This document shows positions 1 through 8,632 of a stretch of DNA of 31,865 bases, in pieces; within the stretch, counting starts at the first letter, position 1; the number at the start of each line of letters is the position of its first letter. This DNA comes from Discostella pseudostelligera (taxonomy: Eukaryota > Bacillariophyta > Thalassiosirophyceae > Thalassiosirales > Thalassiosiraceae): the NCBI GenBank assembly GCA_036940085.1, contig JALLBK010000455.1, positions 1 to 31,865 on the forward strand, given 5' to 3'. The notes beneath the pieces are model-generated. The model saw nothing but the letters and a program-made list of their open reading frames with translations, had not been told where the DNA came from and did no database searches. A program made the position numbers and the translations under genes.

Positions 1-220
1 GATCACTACTCCAGCTTGTCGTCTACCACGACATCTACCAAATCAGACGGTTGAGATTGTTCCGGTAGATGAGAAAGATATTCACACATGCCGTGGGGAG
101 GTGAGCAAGTGAAAACAGCACGGTCTTGGACTTGGATTAACTCGCTTTATATTAATTGTTCGCACTGGATTTGAGTTCAATCTCAAGAGGCCCACGTTGC
201 TCCAGCGCATCCTCTTCCAT
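1..220. other. left-edge flank, no supported gene
   Basis: This stretch lies downstream of the tRNA dimethylallyltransferase stop. A plus-strand frame is open from base 2 to a TGA at 107-109 and a minus-strand frame from an ATG near base 98 to a TAG near base 15 is also open. Either could be the end of a neighbouring gene, but both are too short to judge. Bases about 122-203 resemble a segment upstream of the cyclin gene. Confidence 0.4.
122..203 (+). repeat. diverged repeat module, copy 1
   Basis: The segment shares an exact 13-mer (TCTTGGACTTGGA) with 3127-3139, followed by alignable blocks around TGTTCGCACTGG and GGCCCACGT. The second copy is at about 3127-3193 in the same orientation. 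The two copies bracket the tRNA-modification gene. Similarity is patchy, with gaps, so this may be a dispersed element or a shared regulatory module. Confidence 0.45.
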
Positions 221-2788
221 TCACGCTGATTGCACTAAACGCGTGCAGGCATCGGCTTCGGCCATGACCTTTATGAATTCATCGCTCCCATCGACCAAAT
301 GTACTCTTTTGCTATGAAAGTATTTCATTCCTTTTCCCTGTCTTTCGTTTTCTAACCGAGTCTGGGTAGAGAGAGATGGGGTCTGTTGCTGCAACTCGGT
401 TCCTTTGCGCTCCTCGGGTGTGTCTCCACTTCCATATCTATTCTTTCTCTCCGAAGAAAGCTCAGAGTCAAATTCTACGGGATGCAGTTTGCACATATCG
501 GCGATGAGCTGTGCCGTCCTTGCGACTCTCTCGTCCTTCTCGGCATCCATATTTACTGGTATGAAGGCAAAGTCCTTCTCACGTCGGAACCACTGCATCT
601 GCTTCTTCGCATACTGTCGTGTGGCAGTGGCAAAATCGTCTATGAATTTCAACAATGCCGGACCATCATTTTCCCGCGCTCCCTTGCGTGTGAGATACTC
701 CAATGTTTGTCGATATCCGATAGCACGCGAGACTTGAGACTCCGTTCGGAGTACTCCGGTAATGTACAAGTCGGCACATTCACGGAGTAACCCGCGCAGC
801 AGCATTTGTTCGCACCGCAAATCAACGGCGTGAAAGTGTGTCATCCGATCAGTGGGACAGAGGAAGAAACACCGTACATCATATCCACTATCGGCCAAAC
901 TACCTGATCGTATTCCAGTGTATATTTCCTTCTCGGTGAATTGTTGTAGTATCTCGTCTTCCGAATAGAGCTTATCCTCGGCATCGACATCATTATTATT
1001 TGACTTCCTCTTCTTTTTGGAACTCATTGTATATGCCACCTCCAACAGCCGACGTAATCGGTACCAGTCTCGTCCAGGCAACTTCTCCACCCGCTTGGCA
1101 AATACTGGACCAAGTGAAGAAACGTAGTTGGATGCTTCCTCCCAGCAGGATGCGTCACGGGTGGCATCCTCGTCCTCGTCCTCGTCCTCGTCCAAATCCG
1201 CTTGNTCCTCGTCCTCGTCCTCGTCCAAATCCGCTTGCTTAGCTTCTGTAATACCATGATTGGAATGCAATACAACAATGTTGTTGTCATCATCGTTCCT
1301 TCTGCCAGCAGTAGATCTTCTCCTTCGAAAGTTGTTTATCGTTTCCGCCGCGCGTTTGGCAGCCTCCTCCGTGGGACGGACGGCATCCGGCCTTCCATGT
1401 ACCAGCCACTGTAGATACATCATTGTACCCCCCGTTACTACTGGTAGGATGACCATTGGTGATGATAATGCTGATAGTGGTGTTGTTGGTGCTCTTGATG
1501 ATGATGTTGTTGCTATGGATGCTTTGTCATTGTCAATAGTCGTAGTTACGGAAGATGCACCCAGGTTCTGTTGCAAATCTCTATCAATATATTCTCTCCT
1601 CTTAATCAAAGCTTCATTGTCATATGTTGCCATATCATCATTATTTTCATGGTTATACTCTGGACGATTATCCTCGTCATCAATCTTTGCAATTGCAGGG
1701 TTGTGGTTACTGTTGGCCATTGTTGGAAGCGATCGTAATACGTACATGACATCTCTCATCCAGTCGGCGGCACCATACGCAGAGGTGGAAGGTGGTATTG
1801 GTGATAATGATATTGTAGTAGTCGCCACCATAGTCGCATCTAAAGTTGTAGTAGTCATAGAAGATGTCGTTGCCGTAGTTGATGCTGTGGTGGTTGCATT
1901 GGGTGGATCCACAATCCCCACAAGATGATAGGGAGTTTTCATTAACTCCTCAGCTGATGGCTTGTTGGATCCAATATCAATATTTCCCCGGTATACTTGG
2001 ACCGAATCTGCGGATATTACATGGCCTCGTATCATGGTGGTGCTGCTGCTGCTGCTGGTGGTGGATGAGTTGCCACCGATGACGGTGGAACTATCAGATG
2101 ATTCAGATGATGGTATGGAATGGCAATGATTGTAATTGGCAAAATGTGATTGCATTATATCTCGCGCGATATTTGTGGAACAAATTAAGGATGCTACGTC
2201 CGATTTGCCCACGGCTGTTGGGCCCGCGATGACAATAACTAGTGGCCGATAGTGTTGTTGTGTCGGTTGCAATTGAGTAAATTGTTGATTTTTATTTCGT
2301 AGCAGATGGTACATAGAGCCTTCGTTGCTTCCATTCATTGTCCCATCCTCATTTTCGGGTGCAGTAATAGTTGATGATGGTGCAGCGAACAAGGCAGACG
2401 ATGACGAGGCTGCTGCTGGTCTTGCTGCTGATGACAGCGACGGTGGCGAATGCTTCATGATGCTGGGCAATCTTCCCTTCCTAAAACCGGCGCAATAATT
2501 AGAGCGTGTCGCTAGTAGAAGTGATCGCATCCGCAGCAGAGACTGCCTCTTCTGTACTCTCTCCTCGAGAACACGGCAATGAAAGCAACCAAAACAAATG
2601 TGATGATTGTGATGAAGTCGATGGTCTGACCTGGACGTCGACGGCGTCGGCGTCACCCGAGAAGCCCCTCCAACTTCCACTAGCCCTCCTTTCCTTCTTT
2701 GGATACTGCAACTGCGGCTAGTTCCAGATGACAACGATAGGCCGAGGAGGAAGAACAATAGCAAGAGGCTGCGGTAGCGAGAGGGCAT
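221..2788 (-). CDS. miaA: tRNA dimethylallyltransferase (MiaA/IPT family)
   Basis: The enzyme transfers a dimethylallyl group to adenosine 37 of tRNAs reading U-starting codons. The frame shows the P-loop GPTAVGKS (about residue 189 from the start chosen here), the ADSVQVYR substrate loop, YHLVGIVDP, VVTGGTMMYLQWL, and the late AIGYRQTLEYL motif, all in family order and one exon. Long low-complexity inserts (Thr/Ser-rich, and an Asp/Glu run containing the ambiguous base at 1205) make it about 855 residues, against roughly 300-450 in the family. The frame is open upstream to an ATG at 2992. I prefer the ATG at 2788 because it begins with a basic stretch and a strong hydrophobic leader (SLLLLFFLLGLSLSSG), consistent with an organelle or secretory signal. 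No C-terminal C2H2 zinc finger of the eukaryotic cytosolic type is visible, which fits an organellar enzyme. The function is secure; start and compartment are not. Confidence 0.88.
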   Translation of the reverse strand: MPSRYRSLLLLFFLLGLSLSSGTSRSCSIQRRKGGLVEVGGASRVTPTPSTSRSDHRLHHNHHICFGCFHCRVLEERVQKRQSLLRMRSLLLATRSNYCAGFRKGRLPSIMKHSPPSLSSAARPAAASSSSALFAAPSSTITAPENEDGTMNGSNEGSMYHLLRNKNQQFTQLQPTQQHYRPLVIVIAGPTAVGKSDVASLICSTNIARDIMQSHFANYNHCHSIPSSESSDSSTVIGGNSSTTSSSSSTTMIRGHVISADSVQVYRGNIDIGSNKPSAEELMKTPYHLVGIVDPPNATTTASTTATTSSMTTTTLDATMVATTTISLSPIPPSTSAYGAADWMRDVMYVLRSLPTMANSNHNPAIAKIDDEDNRPEYNHENNDDMATYDNEALIKRREYIDRDLQQNLGASSVTTTIDNDKASIATTSSSRAPTTPLSALSSPMVILPVVTGGTMMYLQWLVHGRPDAVRPTEEAAKRAAETINNFRRRRSTAGRRNDDDNNIVVLHSNHGITEAKQADLDEDEDEXQADLDEDEDEDEDATRDASCWEEASNYVSSLGPVFAKRVEKLPGRDWYRLRRLLEVAYTMSSKKKRKSNNNDVDAEDKLYSEDEILQQFTEKEIYTGIRSGSLADSGYDVRCFFLCPTDRMTHFHAVDLRCEQMLLRGLLRECADLYITGVLRTESQVSRAIGYRQTLEYLTRKGARENDGPALLKFIDDFATATRQYAKKQMQWFRREKDFAFIPVNMDAEKDERVARTAQLIADMCKLHPVEFDSELSSERKNRYGSGDTPEERKGTELQQQTPSLSTQTRLENERQGKGMKYFHSKRVHLVDGSDEFIKVMAEADACTRLVQSA
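1168..1240. repeat. imperfect tandem repeat with an ambiguous base
   Basis: CTCGTC hexamers followed by CAAATCCGCTTG occur twice in a row, and base 1205 is N between the copies. On the minus strand this codes for an Asp/Glu-rich run inside the tRNA dimethylallyltransferase. The N at the repeat junction suggests that the copy number was not resolved in the assembly. Confidence 0.8.
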
Positions 2789-3301
2789 ATAGGCATGTAT
2801 TATGTTCGTCCTGTTGTGGTTGATGGTGATAGAATTGGAATGGAAGTGGACGGGTGGATGAATACATGTCTTATGCCGCGTGCCGCGAGCCGCGATGATG
2901 GACGGACGACGGAGGATGGTGTTGACCACAGCATGGTTCATTGTTGTCAAAGCTCGCCAAATTTGTTGATCTTGGTCTCCTCCACAACACACCGCTCTTG
3001 ATCACACATCACTCACCTCCAAAGAACACGAGCAGGACAACAACAAGAGTACCATGACGGACCATGATCATCCGTTATTTGCACCTCCAACCCACGACAT
3101 ACACCCTACGGCAGGCATAGTTCTACTCTTGGACTTGGACCTATTAACTTGTTCTCACTGGGTTTTGTGGTGAACTGGCCCACGTCTACTCCGGACTCCG
3201 GATCAAATCCTGCTCGGTCTCATAAATTACAATACCTCACAGTACTACATTGATCTACTATCTACCAACATCCACAGTCGCATTGAGATAAACCAGAAGC
3301 C
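2789..3301. promoter_or_regulatory. divergent intergenic region, tRNA dimethylallyltransferase / cyclin
   Basis: This is the shared upstream region of two genes pointing away from each other. If the upstream ATG at 2992 is used, its left part is coding. I see no E2F-like site here. The only structure noticed is the diverged repeat module at about 3127-3193. Confidence 0.5.
3127..3193 (+). repeat. diverged repeat module, copy 2
   Basis: This is the partner of 122-203, with the shared TCTTGGACTTGGA, a TGTTCTCACTGG block and a GGCCCACGT block. It lies 110-175 bp upstream of the cyclin ATG, so it could contribute to that promoter. Confidence 0.45.
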
Positions 3302-4165
3302 ATGAATTACTACAATGAACTCGATGAAGATGTCATATACGCGTTGGACTGCATCAATGCGATGCGTTTGCATGAGAATGAGACGGCACGGTGCATCAAC
3401 TACCTCACCAAAGAAGTTGATACTACATGCCGGAAATTGATGGTTGATTGGTGTTTCACAGTTGTCGATGCGTTCAATCTTAGTAGAGAGACAGTCGCGG
3501 TGGCCATGTCGATTCTGGATCGCTACCTGAGCTCCGGAAAGGGCGACGCACCCAAGTCTTTGCAATGCAAGCGAATGTTTCAACTGGCATCGATCACTTG
3601 CTTCTACATGGCAGTAAAAATTCATGAACCGTCTCAGCTTGGAATCCGTTTACTCTTACAGCTATGCCGAGGACTGTACAAGGAAAGTGAAGTTGTTTCT
3701 ATGGAACAAGATATTTTGTTTTCCGTCGAGTGGCGCCTCTATGCATCTACCACCACACCGATGGAGTTCGTTAGGCAATACTTGGAGTTGGTGAAAGAGG
3801 ATATGGACGACACCAGCCCGATCCTGAAAAGTGCTGCGAGACACATGGATAATGCTACATCAGACATTTTCTACTCTACTTGCCGGGCATCCTCCATTGC
3901 AATGGCCTGTGTTGCAGGTGCCTTCGACGATGCTCTCGATCTGTCACCATCGAAAATAGAGAACATATGGCAGCAGTTGCTCGGGAAACTGGAGAGCATT
4001 GTTGAATTCAATGAAATAAGCATGGTTGAGCGGAAACTTTTGTCAACACTGACAACTTGTGAGTCGATCAGGGAGTCAAGTAGATGTTTACCTCGGTCTA
4101 GTCTACTCTCGACTACTGCAGAAGAATCATCCCCTGTTAGTGTTTTTCAGGAGACGATATTATGA
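3302..4165 (+). CDS. cyclin, diatom-specific type
   Basis: Cyclins activate cyclin-dependent kinases. This single-exon 287-residue protein has an N-terminal cyclin box from about residue 40 to 140, with MVDWCFTVVDAFNLS, the helix ILDRYLS (71-77), FYMAVKIHEP (101-110) and MEQDILFSVEWRLY (134-147), followed by a second all-helical fold starting at TTPMEFVRQYLE. The pattern LDRYLS...K-I-H-E...E-x-D-I-L is typical of the large diatom-specific cyclin (dsCYC) group, whose members link external signals to division. No destruction box was noticed near the N terminus, which is short. The 3' end converges with the aminotransferase gene, leaving 90 bp between stops. Class is confident; the exact dsCYC subgroup cannot be told by eye. 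Confidence 0.88.
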   Translation: MNYYNELDEDVIYALDCINAMRLHENETARCINYLTKEVDTTCRKLMVDWCFTVVDAFNLSRETVAVAMSILDRYLSSGKGDAPKSLQCKRMFQLASITCFYMAVKIHEPSQLGIRLLLQLCRGLYKESEVVSMEQDILFSVEWRLYASTTTPMEFVRQYLELVKEDMDDTSPILKSAARHMDNATSDIFYSTCRASSIAMACVAGAFDDALDLSPSKIENIWQQLLGKLESIVEFNEISMVERKLLSTLTTCESIRESSRCLPRSSLLSTTAEESSPVSVFQETIL

Positions 4166-4255
4166 ATTGCGTTGTTGGATCTCATAGGTCAAATAGTCCA
4201 TAACAACATTGTAGATACTTGCTTTAATGCATTCGTTGGAGCAGTTCGAATGCCT

Positions 4256-6501
4256 CTAAGAAAACAGAGGAATCATTGTAGACCAAAAGTCTCTCGTTGC
4301 GATGGCATCTTTGTACGCTTTCTGCAATAGCTCTGTCACCACGCCTCGCTTCATTGTAGACCTCCAACCAATCGATCTCCCATCAATCTTAGTGACAGGT
4401 GTCAGTTCTCCCATTGTACCTGTCGTGAAGACTTCGTCGGCGCTGTAGAATTCGGATAAAGACACTCGCCTCTCTTCAGTCTTAATCCCAAGCTCTTGTG
4501 CGAGAAGTAGAACCGTACCACGAGTAATACCAGGTAGACAATGATCTGCCGAAGGCGTAACCAAAACAGCTCCTTCGTAGCTAACATGGCTTATCTCGCT
4601 TGCTCTATCATATCGTACCAAAAATAAGTTTGTCGCATTGGTCTCGGCTACAAAGCCTTCCACGTCAAGCATAATGGAATCTGCGGCACCGGCAAGATTT
4701 GCTTGTATCTTCGGAAGGATGTTTTGAATTAGATTATTGTGACTGGGATAGAATCGAACATTATCAGGATGAGGGATTTGTGCACCGAAAAAGAATATGA
4801 ATGCTGATACATTATGTAGTCTGACTCACTGAATCTTGTTGTCCAAAGAGCTGGGAGGGCTCCTACGACATGTCCCCGCTGTGATGAGTTCTATACCTTT
4901 GGTGTTGTCATAAGTAGTAGCTCCCTCGGTAGGCTTCCATTCAGGAAGTATGATGAGCGTTGTTCCATAAACGTTGAAGATTGGATTCATCGAGGATGTA
5001 CATTTCTCTCCGCGTGTTAGTGTGAGGCGAAGATGTGCTCCGTCTCTCATTCCATTCGCTGCCAGCACACGATAGATGGCTTCGGTAATTTCAGCCCGGG
5101 TGTGAATGTTGTCAAAGCCCAGCGCCCTCGCGGAACGGAATAACCTGTCCAGGTGAAGCTCCAGATGGAATATCTTTCCATCATATATCCTGATTCCCTC
5201 TAGTCAGATGCGAATTGAATGTAGACCAAAATAATGTTGAGTTGTCATCGTCGTCTACCAAAAGAACTTTTCTTTCATTGCCGATCAATGACTCACCCCA
5301 TGTTGCATCACCACCTTGGACAGATGAATCAAAAGGAGATATTGCAGCCATATCACGAGGGATGATTCGTCCTTTGCCTTTTCTGCCAACGAAGACAAGT
5401 AAATGTTCATTTCGGGGATCCTCGTACAGCTTGCCAGAAGGTGGGGTGGAAAGAGCCCGATGTCTATGAGTGGAGGTGAGTGTTTGTAGAAAGTTGTAAG
5501 CGTTAATCGACATCCGAAGGGTCGGGAGAAGAGTGGGAGGGACCGTGCGATATCTTTGAGTCCGTGGGTGGTTTATCCCCGATGTACAGTTGATTTCATC
5601 TGATTTATCTTCCACATCAACGATATCCCAACCTTCACTTTCCCAAACATCATGATACCACCACTTTGCTGGAAGACGATTCAAGATTAGGTGGATGTTG
5701 AATCAATAACACGCAAGTTGCTGTGGTGATGAACTTACCCCATGGACCATCGCATTTATGAGGACCGGCGCTCCACTTTAGCATAGAATCAGTGTACTTA
5801 ATACGGAGTGAAGCACAGAGTTCATGCAATATTTTGCGCGGGTTATCAGCTAAATCGTCAGAGTCTAGAACGATCAGATCCTCTTCTTCGCTGGAACGAT
5901 TCATAGAAGCCCCCACAACTTTCGAATAAACATCAAACAACTGAGTGATACCCACCTCATCCGGATGAGGATTATTGCCATGAACATCGCCCGATTTACC
6001 CATCCAGCTGGATAGAACACTGATTGGATCGCGGATCAAAAGTAAGTGACGATGTTGGATGTCAATATTTCTATCGGAAACGAGTTGGATGCATCGATCT
6101 TTCCATTGCCTTGAATTATCATCAGCCTCAGTTTCCCAATTAGTCTCAAAGTCAAATAGATGCGAGAACTTGGCCATTTGCTTCAGAAAGACACATCCGT
6201 CTTCAAGTCCTTTCTCCACAAAAGAGTTGACTGCATGATAAATTCTCTCGTTGAAGCACTGTTTCTCCCGTTCCCACCTCCAGGCTTCATCGTCGTCGGA
6301 GCCAGTGGGTGCTAAGCCTTGGAGGAATGGTGTCGCGTACGGTCGAGAAATGCCAACGCTGCCGGCGCTACTGAGCCATCGGCGGTATAATGGCTCGTCG
6401 AGCGCAATTGTTTGGCCATCATTGCGTGCTTCGAAGGAGTAGAGCAGCGCCGTGGATCTAGATCTTGGTGATGACCAGCAATGGATGATAGTGATGGGCA
6501 T
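4256..6501 (-). CDS. sulfotransferase-like P-loop domain fused to class IV aminotransferase
   Basis: Four exons join in phase: 6501-5739, 5668-5297, 5199-4830 and 4742-4256, giving 663 residues. Residues 1-255 form a sulfotransferase-like nucleotide-binding domain: HCWSSPRSRSTALLYSF (7-23), a 3'-phosphate-loop-like RHLLLIRDPISVLSSW (151-166) and MLKWSAGP near 240-247. Residues about 340-660 form a PLP-dependent class IV aminotransferase (branched-chain/D-amino-acid type): VQGGDATWEG (371-380), RLTLTRGEK, the catalytic Lys at about 500 in LDNKIHHNN, MLDVEGFVAETNATN, CLPGITRG and FTTGTMGEL. Splices restore the conserved WAKWWYHDVW and WEGIRIYDG strings, which supports one gene rather than three. 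From memory, Arabidopsis At5g27410/At3g05190 share this architecture. Substrate is unknown. No signal peptide is seen. It diverges from the SBPase gene across a promoter with E2F-like sites. Confidence 0.88.
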
Positions 6502-6935
6502 TTGTTGGTCGGTATGCAATAAGTGATTGTGATAAGAAGGAAGATGGCAGACGCCAGAGATTGGAGCGAAAAAAAATCGCTCTCTCGCCGTAGGGGACTC
6601 TTCCCGCCAAAATTTCGCCACACAATGTTCGCCACGCTTTCTTCCCGCCAAATTTTTCTGCCACGTGTAAGCACAGGAGCTTAATTTTTTGGCGGGAACG
6701 TGGAGGCGTTTTCGATGCGTCTGTGCCTGCCAAAACGCTACTGGAAATTTCGACCAATTCCGACGTCATGGTCATGGTCTATTTTTTTCGTCATGTTGCT
6801 TGTTGCTGCATGCAACAACTCACATTCACATCACCACCCACCACCAACATCAACACCCACACTCCTCCGCCCTCCGCCGCCACATCAACATCAACTCCAT
6901 CAAGCATTAAAGTCATCACTATCTGAGGCGTCATC
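6502..6935. promoter_or_regulatory. divergent promoter, aminotransferase fusion / SBPase
   Basis: This 434-bp spacer holds three E2F-like sites (6601-6612, 6642-6653, 6685-6698), a CACGTG box at 6662-6667 and a TGACGT half-site on the minus strand at 6763-6768. The last resembles the CO2/cAMP-responsive element described for Phaeodactylum carbonic anhydrase promoters. The part nearest SBPase (6820-6900) is a CA-rich, probably transcribed leader. An in-frame TGA at 6924-6926 sits just before the SBPase ATG. Confidence 0.6.
6601..6698. promoter_or_regulatory. cluster of three E2F-like sites plus CACGTG box
   Basis: TTCCCGCCAAAA (6601-6612) and TTCCCGCCAAAT (6642-6653) point one way and TTTTTTGGCGGGAA (6685-6698) the other. 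All match the E2F/DP consensus TTTSGCGGGAA. The first two sit in a roughly 41-bp direct repeat that ends in GCCAC each time. The cluster lies 100-200 bp upstream of the aminotransferase fusion start and 240-335 bp upstream of the SBPase start. Confidence 0.7.
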
Positions 6936-8229
6936 ATGAGTGAATTGCAGCACGTGGCCGGAAATCTCGAAGCTGATGAGCCACCCCAACACGGCATCAA
7001 TGATGGTTCGGGGGCCAACTGTCTGACACACTCCTACTCCTCGGTCGATCACGGCGGCAAGACTGTCACTCGGGATGAAAGTTTGACAGAGATATTGATA
7101 TCTCGTGGTGTGCAAGAAGCGAATTTAATTAGTGCTATCGTCTCCTTGGGAGAAGGTGAGACCGTATATGGGTTTGGTTACTACTCTGATTAATGCATAC
7201 GTATTCAACACTCATTTTTTTACTTGGACATTATTCAGCTACCGCACACATCGCCACCCTCCTCCAAAACTATGTCAATCACTCTTACGCTGGTACTCAA
7301 AATTCTTCCGGGGATGAGCAACTTCATCTTGATATTGATTGTGACAATGCAGTTTTTCGTGCCATCCGTGATACTGGAGTCTTTGCTGTTGCCGCCAGTG
7401 AAGAAACTCCGGTGGAAACTGATGTCCGACCGTCGTCGACATCGACTACGAACGAAGACAATGGCCCATGGTATTCCATAGGGTTTGACCCATTGGATGG
7501 CTCGTCGATTATTGATGCTAATTTTTCTGTTGGGTCTATCTTTGGAATTTGGCCAGGAAAGGGATTGTTGGGTCGTACTGGGAGGGAGCAGGTGGCATCG
7601 GCAGTGTCTCTGTACGGTCCCCGGACAACGCTTGTTATTGCTCTCCCATCGAAGAGCAGAGGTGCACTCCAGGGTGGTGATATTGCCTTTGAGGTTACGT
7701 TGGTCAACGAACAATCGCACTGGGAGGTTTCACGTAGCCAGATTGTTCTCAAACCAACGACAAAAGTGTTTGGTAAGTGCGTTTACGAATCAACGGAGAC
7801 CGGCGAGCTTCTATCATGAAATGATCTCACATTTTTTATTGCATGGAACGTATTTGCATAGCTCCTGGTAACTTAAGGGCGACAAACGACAATCCTAAAT
7901 ACGACGCTCTCGTGAAGCATTGGATACAAGAACGTTATACCTTGAGGTATACCGGAGGGATGGTACCTGATGTGTACCATATGTTTGCCAAATCGGGAGG
8001 AATATTTAGCAATGTTTCGTCGGAAAAGGCCCGTGCAAAATTGCGCCTATTATACGAAGTTGCACCGATGGGGTTGTTAGTAGAATGTGCTGGTGGGGTG
8101 ACAACGCACGAGTATGAAGATAAGTCTGTTTTGGATTTGGTAGTTGATGATTTAGACACGAGACTTGGTGGCTGTTTCGGCAGTAAGGATGAGGTGCAAA
8201 AATACAAACAATTCATGTTCTCCAATTGA
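6936..8229 (+). CDS. SBPASE: sedoheptulose-1,7-bisphosphatase, apparently cytosolic
   Basis: Hydrolyses sedoheptulose-1,7-bisphosphate to the 7-phosphate. Three exons join in phase: 6936-7155, 7239-7772 and 7862-8229, giving 373 residues. Landmarks are the GDEQ near 98-101, ASEETP (125-130), the metal-binding FDPLDGSSI (156-164), GPRTT, APGNLRATND (252-261) and YTLRYTGGMVPDVY (277-290). These follow plant and algal SBPase rather than FBPase. The protein starts directly with a soluble MSELQHV stretch; an in-frame TGA lies ten bases before the ATG and no upstream donor/acceptor pair would add a leader. The product should therefore be outside the plastid, unlike the Calvin-cycle enzyme. Only one Cys is visible in the first 30 residues, so the thioredoxin-switch pair of plant plastid SBPase seems absent. 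Confidence 0.9.
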
Positions 8230-8632
8230 GGCAATGAGTGAACAATTTCGCTTGTGGCACGTTGCACTCAACAAATATTACATCCTGCTATCTGCAATCT
8301 GTGCATTGCACCACTTCTTAATTTGAGTAGAAGTAGTCATCAGGCAACGCCACATACATCGTTCATTTGGTACAAATCGATCTCATTCATTTTTTTCATT
8401 GCTTGGGATTAGGAGATGGTGGGTGAGAGCCTTTGGTGGCCATCATCCATCGTACTCCAAACAAGCTTCGTCAATGCTACCGTCGGTGCCGCTTCTTCCA
8501 CGTGTAGGCCTTAGCACCACATGAGAAAAATGGCGGGAAAAAAGATACTGTGAAAAATGGCGGGTAAAAAGACCATCGATCGTCCATCGCCCATCGCCTC
8601 CACCGCGACCGGATATTCACATCACAATCACC
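8230..8632. promoter_or_regulatory. SBPase 3' flank and ferredoxin-TPR promoter
   Basis: The spacer separates two genes on the same strand. Its right half has a CCACGTGTA at 8498-8506 and two copies of an AAAAATGGCGGG element. The left half, probably the SBPase 3' UTR, shows nothing distinctive. Confidence 0.55.
8526..8570 (+). promoter_or_regulatory. two E2F-like sites as a direct repeat
   Basis: AAAAATGGCGGGAAAA and AAAAATGGCGGGTAAAA lie 27 bp apart, about 60-105 bp before the ferredoxin-TPR ATG. They share the GGCGGGAA/GGCGGGTA core with the sites at 6601-6698, though the base before the core is A instead of T. Confidence 0.6.

Noticed and set aside
386..790. Plus-strand open frame of 134 codons
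   Set aside because: It lies opposite the conserved C-terminal part of the tRNA dimethylallyltransferase and matches no known fold.
1260..1928. Long plus-strand open frame (222 codons) opposite the tRNA dimethylallyltransferase
   Set aside because: It is the complement of Thr/Ser-rich low-complexity coding sequence and has no recognisable motif; the minus-strand protein carries the conserved family boxes.
3302..4165. Transcription factor IIB-like protein instead of a cyclin
   Set aside because: No N-terminal zinc ribbon and the helices match the cyclin pattern LDRYLS...KIHEP...ILFSVEW.
6700..6939. Open frame with a hydrophobic stretch just upstream of SBPase, as a possible signal-peptide exon
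   Set aside because: It contains no usable donor (no GTGAGT/GTAAGT-like site), is out of frame with SBPase and ends in a stop overlapping the SBPase start.
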